Origin: Prevotella pectinovora
GTDB taxonomy: Bacteria > Bacteroidota > Bacteroidia > Bacteroidales > Bacteroidaceae
Length of the DNA: 44,269 nt
Reading direction: 5' to 3'
NCBI RefSeq assembly: GCF_000834015.1
Contig: NZ_JXQI01000031.1
Span: 1-44,269, forward strand
The notes under the pieces are model-generated. The model was given only the letters and a program-made list of their open reading frames with translations. It searched no databases and was not told the origin of the DNA. The position numbers and the translations under genes are program-made. Each line of letters opens with the position of its first letter. Positions within the stretch are counted from its first letter, which is position 1. Positions 8,789 to 18,786 of this stretch are shown piece after piece.

Positions 8789-9997
8789 ATGTCATTAGAC
8801 AAAAGCAGCAAAATCTACATCGCCGGTCACCACGGACTCGTGGGGTCGGCGATATGGAACAATCTTAAGGCAAGGGGATACGAAAACCTGGTGGGACGTT
8901 CACACAAAGAGCTGGACCTCACAGACCAATACGCAGTGGAGAAATTCTTCGACGAGGAGAAGCCGGACGCTGTGGTGCTCGCAGCAGCCTTCGTGGGCGG
9001 AATAATGGCGAACTCGCTATACCGCGCCGACTTCATCATGCAGAACATGAAGATGCAGTGCAACGTGATAAGCAACGCATATTCGCACGGGGTGAAGAAA
9101 CTGCTCTTCCTCGGTTCAACTTGCATCTATCCGAAGGATGCGCCACAACCGATGAAGGAGGACGCACTGCTCACCTCACCACTGGAATACACCAACGAGG
9201 AATATGCAATAGCAAAGATTGCCGGACTGAAAATGTGTGAGAGCTACAACCTGCAGTATGGCACGAACTATATCGCCGTGATGCCGACGAACCTATATGG
9301 ACCGAACGACAACTTCCATCTGGAGAACAGCCACGTGATGCCTGCGATGATGCGCAAGATATATCTGGCAAAGCTTATCCACGACGGAGCATGGGACATG
9401 ATTGAGAAGGATATGGACAAACGACCGATCAACCCAGACGACAAGCTACGCCAGACTATAGGTGAAGGGAACGTGGACGGAAAGAATCCGAAGGACCGCA
9501 TACTCAAGGCTCTGGAATACTACGGGATATACGACAACAAAGTGGTGCTCTGGGGTACCGGCAAGCCGCTGCGCGAATTCCTGTGGAGCGAAGACATGGC
9601 CGACGCCAGTGTACACGTGCTGCTCAACGTGGACTTCAAAGACATCATAGGCATAGAGAAATACAGCTCGGTGTTCTATGGAGCAAAGGTTGACGGAACA
9701 GTAGACCGCAACAACAGCGAGGGACGAGGAGGTGCGATACCGCAGCTCGGCGAAATAAGGAACTGCCATATCAACGTGGGCACAGGCAAAGAACTGACAA
9801 TCAAGGAATTGTCTGAACTTGTGGTAAAAGCAGTAGGATTCGAAGGAACAGTGGAATTCGACGCAAGCAAGCCGGACGGCACACCACGCAAACTCATCGA
9901 TGTGAGCAAGCTGCACAGTCTGGGATGGACCCACAAGGTGGAGATAGAAGACGGAGTGGAGAAACTGTTCAAGTGGTATAAGGACGGCATCAGCTGA
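8789..9997 (+). CDS. fcl: GDP-L-fucose synthase
   Basis: Epimerises and reduces GDP-4-keto-6-deoxy-mannose to GDP-L-fucose. Visible motifs are the nucleotide-binding GHHGLVGS (13-20), the catalytic Ser110 in FLGSTCIYP, and YAIAK with Tyr139 and Lys143. At 402 residues it is longer than the roughly 320-residue enterobacterial enzyme. The extra length lies around residues 195-240 (AWDMIEKDMDKRPINPDDK and what follows) and near 285-320, as is usual in Bacteroidota versions. It follows gmd directly. After it 263 bases pass before the next gene. Confidence 0.95.
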   Translation: MSLDKSSKIYIAGHHGLVGSAIWNNLKARGYENLVGRSHKELDLTDQYAVEKFFDEEKPDAVVLAAAFVGGIMANSLYRADFIMQNMKMQCNVISNAYSHGVKKLLFLGSTCIYPKDAPQPMKEDALLTSPLEYTNEEYAIAKIAGLKMCESYNLQYGTNYIAVMPTNLYGPNDNFHLENSHVMPAMMRKIYLAKLIHDGAWDMIEKDMDKRPINPDDKLRQTIGEGNVDGKNPKDRILKALEYYGIYDNKVVLWGTGKPLREFLWSEDMADASVHVLLNVDFKDIIGIEKYSSVFYGAKVDGTVDRNNSEGRGGAIPQLGEIRNCHINVGTGKELTIKELSELVVKAVGFEGTVEFDASKPDGTPRKLIDVSKLHSLGWTHKVEIEDGVEKLFKWYKDGIS

Positions 9998-10108
9998 CAC
10001 ATGCTTACGAGTCTGCAACAACAGCAAAGGCTCAAAAACTCTGAAAAAAGGAAGAAAAGAAGACTAAATGAGGACTGGGAAGAGACACCCCCGACTCGCC
10101 GACAATCC

Positions 10109-10141
10109 GGGGACAATGCATGTCAAAACCTGCATTGCCCC
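10109..10141 (+). other. Imperfect hairpin between fcl and the sugar transferase gene
   Basis: GGGGACAATGCA (10109-10120) pairs with TGCATTGCCCC (10131-10141) with one bulged A around a 10-base loop. No T-run follows, so it is at most a weak or Rho-assisted stop, or an RNA processing structure. Nothing else stands out in the gene-free stretch 9998-10260. Confidence 0.4.
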
Positions 10142-10260
10142 TGACAAAGACGAGAAAGAGATACCATGAGAAAAAGAAACATCCTTTCTATCAGACTATA
10201 CCGACTTAAGATAAAAAGAGCAAAGATCTCTAATAAAAAAACAAGTTTTGAACTACGCAT

Positions 10261-11697
10261 ATGGAATGGGTACAAGTAAATATGGGCGGAACATGGATGA
10301 GACAGAAGCTGAACAATATGCACAGCAACGGTCTCGTAGTAGCTGCCACCATCCTTGGCGACTTCATCATCGCCATGCTGACATACTGGCTCTTCAACAC
10401 CGTGAAAGGCACGCCGTTGGACGACACGCAGCTACACACGTCGATACTCATCGGAGTGATCTACTGCGCCTGCATACTCAACGGCGGAGTAATACTATAC
10501 ATACGCAACGTGAAGAGATTTCAGATAGTGACGCTCGTGACAAGAAACGTGCTGCTCTTCGTGGTCCTGTCTGTGCCGCTGCTCAGACTCGGTCATTTCA
10601 ACCACATGAGCTACAAAATCCTACCGCTCTTCCTCTTCTCGCTGATATTCATGGTGTCGGCATACCGCATTTTCGTGAGATGGGCGGTGATAAGCTACAG
10701 AAGACGAGGCAAATCAATCAACCGGGTGGTGTTCGTCGGCAGTAAGGAGAACAACATCTCGCTATACAAAGAAATGCTCGCAATATCATCTTTGGGATAC
10801 CAAGTGGTGGGATATTTCGATGACCAGCCTAACCAGAACTTTCCCCAAGAATGCAAATTCCTTGGCAAGACGAGCGAAGTGATAGACTATCTCAAGGGCA
10901 ACCATTCAATACATGAGCTGTTCTGCTGTCTGCCATCAAGCCGTGCCGACGAGATCCTGCCGATAATACACTACTGCGAAAAGAATTTCATACACTTCTA
11001 CAACGTACCGAACGTGACGAACTACCTGCACCACAGGGTTTATTTCAACATGCTCGGCAACGTGCCATACCTGAGTCTCTACAGGGAACCTCTCTCCCAT
11101 CCCGAAAACCGTGCACTGAAACGTGCCTTCGACATCGTGGTGTCGGGAGTGTTCCTGGTGACGCTGTTCCCTATCATTTTCATTATCGTGGCAATAATAA
11201 CGAAACTGACAATGCCGGGACCGATTTTCTTCAAGCAGAAAAGAAACGGACTGAACGGCAAGGAGTTCTACTGCTACAAATTCCGCAGCATGAAGGTGAA
11301 CGCTGATGCCGACAAACTGCAGGCTACGAAAGACGATCCGAGAAAGACGAAATGGGGCGACATAATGAGAAAGACGAACATCGACGAGATGCCGCAGTTC
11401 TGGAATGTGCTGAAGGGGGACATGAGCGTGGTGGGACCGCGCCCACATATGCTCAAGCACACTGAGGAATACTCAAAGCTAATCGACAAATATATGATAC
11501 GCCATTTCGTGAAACCGGGAATAACGGGATGGAGCCAAGTGACCGGATTCAGAGGTGAAACGAAACAGCTGTCACAGATGGAGGGCAGAGTGGAAGGCGA
11601 CATCTGGTATATAGAGCATTGGTCGATAGGTCTCGACTTATATATAATGTATCGCACGGTGAGAAATATCATCGAAGGCGACAATGCGGCTTATTGA
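10261..11697 (+). CDS. Undecaprenyl-phosphate sugar phosphotransferase (WcaJ-type initiating transferase)
   Basis: Transfers a sugar 1-phosphate (usually glucose or galactose) to undecaprenyl phosphate, starting a lipid-linked surface polysaccharide. The 478-residue protein has four membrane helices in the first 130 residues, a Rossmann-like CoA_binding_3 region (VVFVGSKENN near residue 155), a fifth helix (SGVFLVTLFPIIFIIVAII, about 292-310), then the bacterial sugar transferase domain. That domain shows PGPIFFKQKR, YKFRSM, the catalytic-region DEMPQFWNVLKGDMS, VGPRP and KPGITGWSQV. The first ATG is listed; ATGs at 10282 and 10297 would shorten a hydrophilic tail only. Its position after gmd-fcl suggests a fucose-containing glycan, an inference. 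The sugar specificity cannot be read. Confidence 0.92.
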   Translation: MEWVQVNMGGTWMRQKLNNMHSNGLVVAATILGDFIIAMLTYWLFNTVKGTPLDDTQLHTSILIGVIYCACILNGGVILYIRNVKRFQIVTLVTRNVLLFVVLSVPLLRLGHFNHMSYKILPLFLFSLIFMVSAYRIFVRWAVISYRRRGKSINRVVFVGSKENNISLYKEMLAISSLGYQVVGYFDDQPNQNFPQECKFLGKTSEVIDYLKGNHSIHELFCCLPSSRADEILPIIHYCEKNFIHFYNVPNVTNYLHHRVYFNMLGNVPYLSLYREPLSHPENRALKRAFDIVVSGVFLVTLFPIIFIIVAIITKLTMPGPIFFKQKRNGLNGKEFYCYKFRSMKVNADADKLQATKDDPRKTKWGDIMRKTNIDEMPQFWNVLKGDMSVVGPRPHMLKHTEEYSKLIDKYMIRHFVKPGITGWSQVTGFRGETKQLSQMEGRVEGDIWYIEHWSIGLDLYIMYRTVRNIIEGDNAAY

Positions 11698-11752
11698 TAC
11701 GAAACGGCAAGAAAAACGCCACATAGCGAAACCAATTTAAAAAGATACAGAC

Positions 11753-13003
11753 ATGACATATAGAATAACGGCACCACAACAGCTCGAAACGGGAATAAAT
11801 CTGCCGGCATCGAAGAGCATCAGCAACAGGGCGCTCATCATATATGCCCTCTCGGGAAGGAAGACAATGCCGGAACATCTCTCAGACTGCGACGATACAG
11901 TGGTAATGGTCAACGCACTGAGAGACATGCCCGAAACCATCGACATCAAGGCGGGCGGCACGGCAATGAGATTTCTGACAGCTTATCTTGCCGTGACACC
12001 TGGAGAGCACACTATAACGGGAACGGAACGCATGAGACACCGCCCAATCAACATCCTGGCCGACGCACTGCTAAGACTCGGCGCCGACGTGGCATACGAA
12101 GAGAACGAGGGATTCCCGCCATTGCGCATCAAGGGAAGACAGCTGCAGGGAGGTTCGCTGGAAGTACAGGGCGACGTAAGCTCGCAGTTCATCTCAGCCC
12201 TGCTCATGATTGCACCGGGTATGGAGAAGGGACTGACACTGCATCTCACCGGAGACATCATCTCCAGACCATACATCGACCTGACTCTCTGCACAATGCG
12301 CAACTTCGGAGCGAATGCAGAATGGACAGACAACGACACTATAGAAGTGAAGCCTCAACCATACACCCCACAGGATTATTACATCGAGAGCGACTGGAGT
12401 GCGGCGTCATACTGGTATGAGATTCTCGCCCTCTCAAAAGACAACGAGGCAGAGATAAAACTCAACGGACTGATGGACGGTTCGCTGCAGGGCGACTCCG
12501 TGGTGAAATACCTCTTCAGCATGCTGGGCATCAAGACTTCGTTCAGCAGCAGGACACTCAACGTGCCGACAACTGTGACACTACGCAAGACCGGACTTGT
12601 GTCGGCACGGCTCGACTACAACTTCATCAACCAGCCAGACCTGGCACAGACATTCGTAGTGACCTGCGCAATGATGGGAGTGCCGTTCCATTTCACAGGA
12701 CTCGCCACACTGCACATCAAGGAGACCGACCGAATCGTGGCGCTGAAAACGGAAATGCGCAAGCTGGGATATGTGATAAGCGACGGCGACGGAACGGAAC
12801 TGATATGGGACGGAGAGCGCTGCGAACCGGAAGAAAATCCCGTAATCGAAACCTATGAGGACCATCGTATGGCATTGGCTTTCGCTCCTGCGGCATCACA
12901 GATACCAGGACTGGGAATCAACAATCCGCAAGTGGTGACGAAATCATATCCGCATTTCTGGAAAGACCTGGCAGACGCCGGTTTCCTGATCTCGGAAGAA
13001 TAG
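11753..13003 (+). CDS. aroA: 3-phosphoshikimate 1-carboxyvinyltransferase (EPSP synthase)
   Basis: Joins phosphoenolpyruvate to shikimate 3-phosphate in the chorismate pathway for aromatic amino acids. The 416-residue length fits the family. Signature pieces are LPASKSISNRALI with Lys21, GTAMRFLTAYL (near residue 65), GDVSSQFISALL (near 143), LHIKETDRIVALKTE (near 320) and YEDHRMALAFAP near residue 370. The VKESDRI-type motif is KETDRI here, as in other Bacteroidota enzymes. It lies 55 bases after the sugar transferase gene and 100 bases before porW, so it may be read with either. Confidence 0.95.
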   Translation: MTYRITAPQQLETGINLPASKSISNRALIIYALSGRKTMPEHLSDCDDTVVMVNALRDMPETIDIKAGGTAMRFLTAYLAVTPGEHTITGTERMRHRPINILADALLRLGADVAYEENEGFPPLRIKGRQLQGGSLEVQGDVSSQFISALLMIAPGMEKGLTLHLTGDIISRPYIDLTLCTMRNFGANAEWTDNDTIEVKPQPYTPQDYYIESDWSAASYWYEILALSKDNEAEIKLNGLMDGSLQGDSVVKYLFSMLGIKTSFSSRTLNVPTTVTLRKTGLVSARLDYNFINQPDLAQTFVVTCAMMGVPFHFTGLATLHIKETDRIVALKTEMRKLGYVISDGDGTELIWDGERCEPEENPVIETYEDHRMALAFAPAASQIPGLGINNPQVVTKSYPHFWKDLADAGFLISEE

Positions 13004-13103
13004 CAGGACCGGAGCAAAACAATCTGCCGACAATCTTTATTACACAAGATAATACAAAACATCCGCACATACAATAAAAAGCGGTTTTTTGAGTTATTAT
13101 AGA

Positions 13104-16100
13104 GTGAAAAATATTATAGACAAACATACATTATCAATAGTCGTGGCGTTTCTTGCCGTCATGACCGTAATCGGCTGCTCCACACAGAAGAACACATCGG
13201 CAAGCAGATGGTGGCATTCATTCAACGCAAGATACAACACCTACTACAACGGTTCGTTAGCATATATAGACGCTTCTCTCGAAAAAGAGAACGGCAACAA
13301 GGACAACTTCACTGAGATGTTGCCCCTATACACCGTGGGCAACAAAGCAAGCCGCGAACTGGGAAAGGGAAACTTCGACCGCGCAATAGAAAAATGCCAG
13401 AAGGCGATAAAGCTGCACAGCATCAAGAAACGACCGGAATGGAACAAATCGCGCAAGAAAAACGCAAAAGACATCGAATGGCTGAACAGACGCGAATACA
13501 ACCCGTTCCTCTGGAAAGCATGGCTGCTGATGGGACGCTCACAATTCATGAAGGGGTCGTTCGACGAAGCGGCTTCCACTTTCGCATACATGAGCCGTCT
13601 GTATGCCACGCAACCCGCTATCTACGGCAAGGCAAGGGCATGGCTGGCAAGATGCTACGTGGAACAGGACTGGCTATACGACGCAGAGGACGTGATAACC
13701 AAAATAAAGCGAGACTCGCTGAACTGGAGGGCGCAGAAAGACTGGGACTACACCTACGCCGACTACTATATCCGAACAGGCAGATACCAGGAGGCAATAC
13801 CTTATCTGAGAAAGGTAATCAAACACGAGGGACGCCGCAAGCAGCGCGCCCGCGAATGGTATCTGATGGGACAGCTGCAGACCGCTGTAGGCAACAGGCA
13901 GGAGGCATACAAGGCATACAGAAGCGTGATAAGGCAGCAACCGCCATACGAACTGGAATTCAATGCCCGCATAGCCATGACGGAAGTGATGGCAACGGGA
14001 AAATGGAAGCAAATGGTGGGCAGACTGAAACGAATGGCGAGAAACGACAACAACAAGGAATATCTCGACCAGGTGTATTATGCCATCGGAAACATATACA
14101 TGAACCAGAAGGACACCGTGCAGGCAATTGCCGCATATGAGAAGGGAAACGCCAAATCTACGCGCAACGGAATAGAGAAAGGCGTGCTGCTCCTGACACT
14201 CGGCGACATTTACTGGGCGAAGGAGGACTTCAGCAACGCACGACGCTGCTACGGGGAAGCCATCGGACTGCTCGACAAAGACCGCAAGGACTACAAGCAA
14301 CTGTCTGACCGCTCGAAGATTCTCGACGAACTCGTTCCACATACCGACGCTGTACACCTGCAGGACTCTCTGCAGGCTCTCGCCAAGATGTCGGAGAAAG
14401 ACCGCAATGCCGCCATCGACCGTGTGATAGAAGCGCTGAAGAAGAAGGAAAAGGAAGAGCGCGACGCACAGGCCGAAGCCGAGGCACAGCGCGTTCAGGC
14501 ACAGAACGGAGGCAGCGCAAACGCTGACCAGAGAAACAACATCACAAACAACACCCAACAGAAGAAAGACGCCATCTGGTATTTCTACAACCCTATGGCA
14601 GTGAGTCAAGGCAAGGCTACCTTCCAGAAACTATGGGGAAAGCGCGAGAACGTGGACGACTGGCAGCGAGTGAACAAGACCGTCGTCGCACAGGCACAGG
14701 GAGTGGAAGAGATGACCGACGAGATGAGAGACTCACTGGCAAACGTGGCACAAATGGAGGACTCACTGGCAAATGTGGCTGACAGCGCACAGAACGATCC
14801 ACACAAACGGGAATATTATCTCGCACAGATTCCGTTCACCGAAGAACAGGTGGAGGCGAGCAACCTCCTTATAATGGACGGACTATACAATGCAGGAGTG
14901 ATATTCAAGGACAAACTCGACAACCTCGTGCTCAGCGAAAAGGAGCTGCGACGTCTTGCCGACGACTACCCTACTTACGAGCACATGGACAATGCATACT
15001 ATCATTTGTTCCTGCTCTACAGCAGAATGCACCAGCCACAGACGGCTGCATCATATCTCGAAAAGCTGAAAAGCGGATTCCCCGACAGCGAATGGACGAC
15101 GCTGCTCTCCGACCCGCATTTCGTGGAGAACGCACGCTATGGCGTGCATCTGGAAGACTCTCTGTATGCCGCCACATACGATGCCTTCAAGGCTGACAAG
15201 TTCATGGAGGTGAAAAACAACGTGCAGATATCGGCAACACGATTCCCATTGGGTGCAAACCGCGACAAGTTCATTTTCTTCGACGGTATGGCAAAGCTGA
15301 ACAGCGGTGACGCCAAAGGTTGCGTAGACGACATGAAGATCGTGGTGGACAAATACCCGAAGAGCGAAGTGAGCACACTGGCAGGAATGATTGTAAACGG
15401 AGTGAACGCCGGAAGAAAACTGCATGGCGGAAAATTCGACATCAGCGATGTGTGGGAGAGACGTGCCGAAGTGATGAGCGACAGTGACTCTATAAAGACG
15501 CGCAAATTCACGGCGGAGCGCAATGTGGACTTCTCGTTCATCATCGCCTATCAGACTGACTCCATAAACGAGAACCAGCTGCTCTTCGAATTGGCGAAAT
15601 ACAATTTCAGCAACTTCCTCGTCAGAAACTTCGAGATAGCAAGAGAAGAAGTGGAAGGATTGGAAAGAATGGTGATAAGCGGATTCAAGAGCTACGACGA
15701 GGCGCTGCAATACGCACGACAGCTATACTCCAACAATAACATCCTGCGACTCACACGCAAGGCAAGAGCGATAATAATCAGCGACTCCAACAAGGAGCTG
15801 CTCGGAACGCAATACAGTTATAACGACTATGACAAGTTCTACGAGAAGCACTTCGTACCGCTGCGCATCAGTACCATGCGACTGCTCTCTGAGCCGGAAA
15901 CGATAGAATACGAAAAGGAACCGGAAAGCGAGAAGCAGGAGGAGAACAAATTATACAATGGCGGAGTGATCGACGACGACACGTTCCTGCAGTTGGGAAT
16001 ACCGACAAACGACGAGAAGCAGAACGAGGAGAACGATGGCACCATAATACCTATCGACAGTCAAACAGTTGCGCCTGCCGACAACGGTCTGACAATACCG

Positions 16101-16613
16101 GTGGACAACAACGTGGCAGCACCGACTGACAAGAAGGTTGAAACACCTGTTGACGACAACACATTCTCTCTGCCTGACACTGACAACTTGACGACAGACC
16201 AGCAGGAAACATTCGACATGACTCCTGAACGACAGTCTGCCAACGACAGAAAGCAGCAAACCGCAAACGACGACCTGCCAAACATAGAGTTGGAACAGCA
16301 GGCGGAAAAGGAAGTGCCAAAGCCGACAAAGGAACCTGCCAAGACAGATAGTCCTGCAATGACTGAGAAAACGGAAAAGACAGGCACCTCAGCCAAGACG
16401 GAGTCTACAACCAAGACGGAGAAAGCGACAACGACAGAGAAGCCTGCGCCCAAGAAGGAAGAAGAGAAAAAGCCTCAACAGCAAGACAACGGCATCCACT
16501 TCACCGACGACGCTGACGACAACAACTACAATATCCAGCAGGACGACAAAAAGCAGAAGAAGCAACAGGAATTCAACCTCGAAGACGACTACTACGAGCT
16601 GGACGGATTCTAA
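13104..16613 (+). CDS. porW: Type IX secretion lipoprotein PorW/SprE-type, TPR repeats
   Basis: A large TPR lipoprotein resembling PorW/SprE, which supports assembly or stability of the type IX secretion machine that exports proteins across the outer membrane. I chose the GTG at 13104 because it gives a compact lipoprotein signal (MKNIIDKHTL, hydrophobic run, VIGC with Cys at residue 25); an in-frame TTG at 13089 adds five residues. After the lipobox comes RWWHSFNARYNTYYNG, a stretch I associate with this family. Helical TPR-like repeats fill roughly residues 50-950, interrupted by a charged segment near 445-490. From about residue 960 to the end the protein is low complexity (Thr, Lys, Glu, Asp, Gln), ending DDYYELDGF. 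It is immediately followed by porX. It is longer (1169 residues) than the roughly 600-900 I expect for the family. Confidence 0.8.
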   Translation: MKNIIDKHTLSIVVAFLAVMTVIGCSTQKNTSASRWWHSFNARYNTYYNGSLAYIDASLEKENGNKDNFTEMLPLYTVGNKASRELGKGNFDRAIEKCQKAIKLHSIKKRPEWNKSRKKNAKDIEWLNRREYNPFLWKAWLLMGRSQFMKGSFDEAASTFAYMSRLYATQPAIYGKARAWLARCYVEQDWLYDAEDVITKIKRDSLNWRAQKDWDYTYADYYIRTGRYQEAIPYLRKVIKHEGRRKQRAREWYLMGQLQTAVGNRQEAYKAYRSVIRQQPPYELEFNARIAMTEVMATGKWKQMVGRLKRMARNDNNKEYLDQVYYAIGNIYMNQKDTVQAIAAYEKGNAKSTRNGIEKGVLLLTLGDIYWAKEDFSNARRCYGEAIGLLDKDRKDYKQLSDRSKILDELVPHTDAVHLQDSLQALAKMSEKDRNAAIDRVIEALKKKEKEERDAQAEAEAQRVQAQNGGSANADQRNNITNNTQQKKDAIWYFYNPMAVSQGKATFQKLWGKRENVDDWQRVNKTVVAQAQGVEEMTDEMRDSLANVAQMEDSLANVADSAQNDPHKREYYLAQIPFTEEQVEASNLLIMDGLYNAGVIFKDKLDNLVLSEKELRRLADDYPTYEHMDNAYYHLFLLYSRMHQPQTAASYLEKLKSGFPDSEWTTLLSDPHFVENARYGVHLEDSLYAATYDAFKADKFMEVKNNVQISATRFPLGANRDKFIFFDGMAKLNSGDAKGCVDDMKIVVDKYPKSEVSTLAGMIVNGVNAGRKLHGGKFDISDVWERRAEVMSDSDSIKTRKFTAERNVDFSFIIAYQTDSINENQLLFELAKYNFSNFLVRNFEIAREEVEGLERMVISGFKSYDEALQYARQLYSNNNILRLTRKARAIIISDSNKELLGTQYSYNDYDKFYEKHFVPLRISTMRLLSEPETIEYEKEPESEKQEENKLYNGGVIDDDTFLQLGIPTNDEKQNEENDGTIIPIDSQTVAPADNGLTIPVDNNVAAPTDKKVETPVDDNTFSLPDTDNLTTDQQETFDMTPERQSANDRKQQTANDDLPNIELEQQAEKEVPKPTKEPAKTDSPAMTEKTEKTGTSAKTESTTKTEKATTTEKPAPKKEEEKKPQQQDNGIHFTDDADDNNYNIQQDDKKQKKQQEFNLEDDYYELDGF

Positions 16614-16671
16614 CCCACTGTTGCATGTCATCATGGATCAAGTATATTGAATAATAAATCACGAACCGACA

Positions 16672-18240
16672 ATGAGCAACGGACTATTATTATGGGTGGA
16701 CGACGAGATAGAACTCTTGCACGCCCACATCATATTCCTGGAAAAGAAGGGATATGAGGTCATCACCGTGAGCAACGGCACCGACGCCATCGACGAATGC
16801 TCACGACACAACTTCGACCTCGTATTGCTCGACGAAATGATGCCGGGAATAAGCGGACTGGAAACGCTGCAGAAGATAAAGGAGATTCTGCCTGCCACAC
16901 CTGTAGTGATGGTGACAAAGAGCGAGGAGGAAAACATCATGGACCAGGCAATAGGATCGAAGATTGCCGATTATCTGATAAAGCCAGTCAACCCAAGCCA
17001 AATCCTGCTCACCCTCAAAAAGAACATACACCAGAAGGAAATAGTGACGGAAGTGACACAGACCGGATATCAGCAGAGCTTCATGAACATATCGACGAAG
17101 ATTGACAACTGCCGGACTGTGGAGGAATGGATCGACGTGTACAAACTGCTCGTGCATTGGGAACTGGAACTGAGCAGCACCGAAAGCAACATGACAGAAA
17201 TGCTCATGATGCAGAAGAGCGAAGCCAACAACGGATTCGCCAAGTTCATACGCAACAACTACCTTGACTGGGTGGACCCCAACAACGCACAGCTGCCATC
17301 AAGGCCACTGATGAGCAACAACATATTCAGCCGGAAGATATTTCCGCTGCTCGACAAGGGAGAGAAGGTGTTCCTGATTGTGATTGACAACTTCCGCTAC
17401 GACCAATGGAGGGTGCTCGCAAACGAGGTGGGCGACATGTTCGATATCGACGAGAATCTATATATGAGCATTCTGCCGACAGCGACGCAGTATGCACGAA
17501 ACGCCATCTTCAGCGGGCTGATGCCAAACCAGATAGCGAGGATGTTTCCGGAACTGTGGGTCGATGAGGACGAAGAGGAGGGGAAAAACCTCAACGAAGC
17601 GCCACTCATACAGACGCAACTCGAAAGATACCGCCGGACGGGAACGAAATTCTCTTACCACAAGGTGAACGACTCGGTGGGCGCCGACAAACTGTTGCAG
17701 CAGTTCAGTCAGCTTGGCGACAATGACCTCAACGTACTTGTAATAAACTTCATCGACATGCTCAGCCATGCCCGCACGGAATCAAAGATGGTGCGCGAAC
17801 TGGCAAACAACGAGTCGGCATACCGAAGCATCACGCTGAGCTGGTTCAGACACACCGTGCTCTCCGACCTCTTCCGCCGACTGTCAGAGAGCGACTACAC
17901 CGTGGTGCTGACTACAGACCACGGCAGCGTGAGGGCATCAAGACCAATCAAGATAGTGGGAGACAGAAACACGAACACCAACCTGCGCTACAAACTGGGC
18001 AAGAACCTGAACTACAACGCCAAGGAGGTATTCGCCATAAAAGCCCCACAGAAGGCACAGCTGCCATCGCCGAACCTGAGCACATCGTATGTATTTGCCA
18101 CAAACGACACGTTCTTTGCATATCCAAACAACTACAACTATTATGTGTCGTACTACAAAGACACCTTCCAGCATGGAGGAATATCCATGGAAGAGATGCT
18201 CATACCGCTCGTCACGATGAAAAAGAAAAAGAGAAACTGA
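16672..18240 (+). CDS. porX: PorX-type response regulator with PglZ/alkaline phosphatase-like domain
   Basis: Two-component response regulator of the type IX secretion system. Residues 1-120 are a receiver domain with the acidic cluster D10-D11-E12, the phospho-acceptor D54 in LVLLDEMMPG, T82 and K104. A helical linker follows (about 125-210). The C-terminal 300 residues form a PglZ/alkaline phosphatase superfamily domain: VIDNFRYDQW (about 237-246) for the first metal ligands and VLTTDHGSVRASRP (about 414) for the others. This receiver-PglZ architecture is characteristic of PorX, known from Porphyromonas to be phosphorylated by PorY and to act with SigP. Lying 58 bases downstream of porW strengthens the call. 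The partner kinase is not in the window. Confidence 0.92.
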   Translation: MSNGLLLWVDDEIELLHAHIIFLEKKGYEVITVSNGTDAIDECSRHNFDLVLLDEMMPGISGLETLQKIKEILPATPVVMVTKSEEENIMDQAIGSKIADYLIKPVNPSQILLTLKKNIHQKEIVTEVTQTGYQQSFMNISTKIDNCRTVEEWIDVYKLLVHWELELSSTESNMTEMLMMQKSEANNGFAKFIRNNYLDWVDPNNAQLPSRPLMSNNIFSRKIFPLLDKGEKVFLIVIDNFRYDQWRVLANEVGDMFDIDENLYMSILPTATQYARNAIFSGLMPNQIARMFPELWVDEDEEEGKNLNEAPLIQTQLERYRRTGTKFSYHKVNDSVGADKLLQQFSQLGDNDLNVLVINFIDMLSHARTESKMVRELANNESAYRSITLSWFRHTVLSDLFRRLSESDYTVVLTTDHGSVRASRPIKIVGDRNTNTNLRYKLGKNLNYNAKEVFAIKAPQKAQLPSPNLSTSYVFATNDTFFAYPNNYNYYVSYYKDTFQHGGISMEEMLIPLVTMKKKKRN

Positions 18241-18342
18241 AAACAGGAAGAGCGACATTACTATTAAAGGAATAGAAACCAAGGGAAAGACAAGGATAAT
18301 CCGACAGAGGACTCCGTATTTCCCTTGACAAAACAAACGACA

Positions 18343-18762
18343 ATGAACAAAGAAATAACAATAAACGGTCTCGACAGCATCAACGAAGCTGCCAAAGAGT
18401 TTGTAAACAACATGGGCGACGCCAAGGTGTTCGCCTTCTACGGCAAGATGGGTGCCGGCAAGACTACATTCATCAAGGCAATCTGCGATTGTCTCGGCGT
18501 GGTAGACACCGTTACGTCGCCAACCTTCGCCATCGTGAACGAATATCAGTCTGACACCGTGGACTACCCTATCTATCACTTCGACTTCTATCGCATCAAA
18601 AAGTTGGAAGAGGTCTACGATATGGGCTATGAAGATTATTTCTATGGAGGCGGAATATGCCTTATAGAATGGCCGGAGCTGATAGAAGATCTGTTGCCGG
18701 AGGACGCTGTCCATGTGGACATCAAAGAGAACGAAGACGGCACGAGAAGTGTCAAGTTCTGA
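18343..18762 (+). CDS. tsaE: tRNA threonylcarbamoyladenosine biosynthesis ATPase TsaE
   Basis: ATPase subunit of the TsaBDE complex that makes the t6A37 modification of ANN-decoding tRNAs. The P-loop GKMGAGKTT is at residues 34-42. VTSPTFAIVNEY (about 58-69) and the HFDFYRI and GICLIEWPE motifs are characteristic of TsaE. The ATG at 18343 gives a 139-residue protein; an upstream in-frame TTG at 18325 is less likely. It follows porX by about 100 bases, and in Bacteroidota this neighbour pair is common to my knowledge. It precedes tadA by 24 bases, forming a tRNA-modification pair. Confidence 0.95.
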   Translation: MNKEITINGLDSINEAAKEFVNNMGDAKVFAFYGKMGAGKTTFIKAICDCLGVVDTVTSPTFAIVNEYQSDTVDYPIYHFDFYRIKKLEEVYDMGYEDYFYGGGICLIEWPELIEDLLPEDAVHVDIKENEDGTRSVKF

Positions 18763-18786
18763 CAAAGGAAACAATCTTTATCCACA

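Noticed and set aside
13674..14609. A 311-residue minus-strand frame inside porW.
   Set aside because: Fully antisense to TPR coding sequence. Its Val/Cys/His-rich sequence has no domain and is the typical mirror of GC-biased codons.
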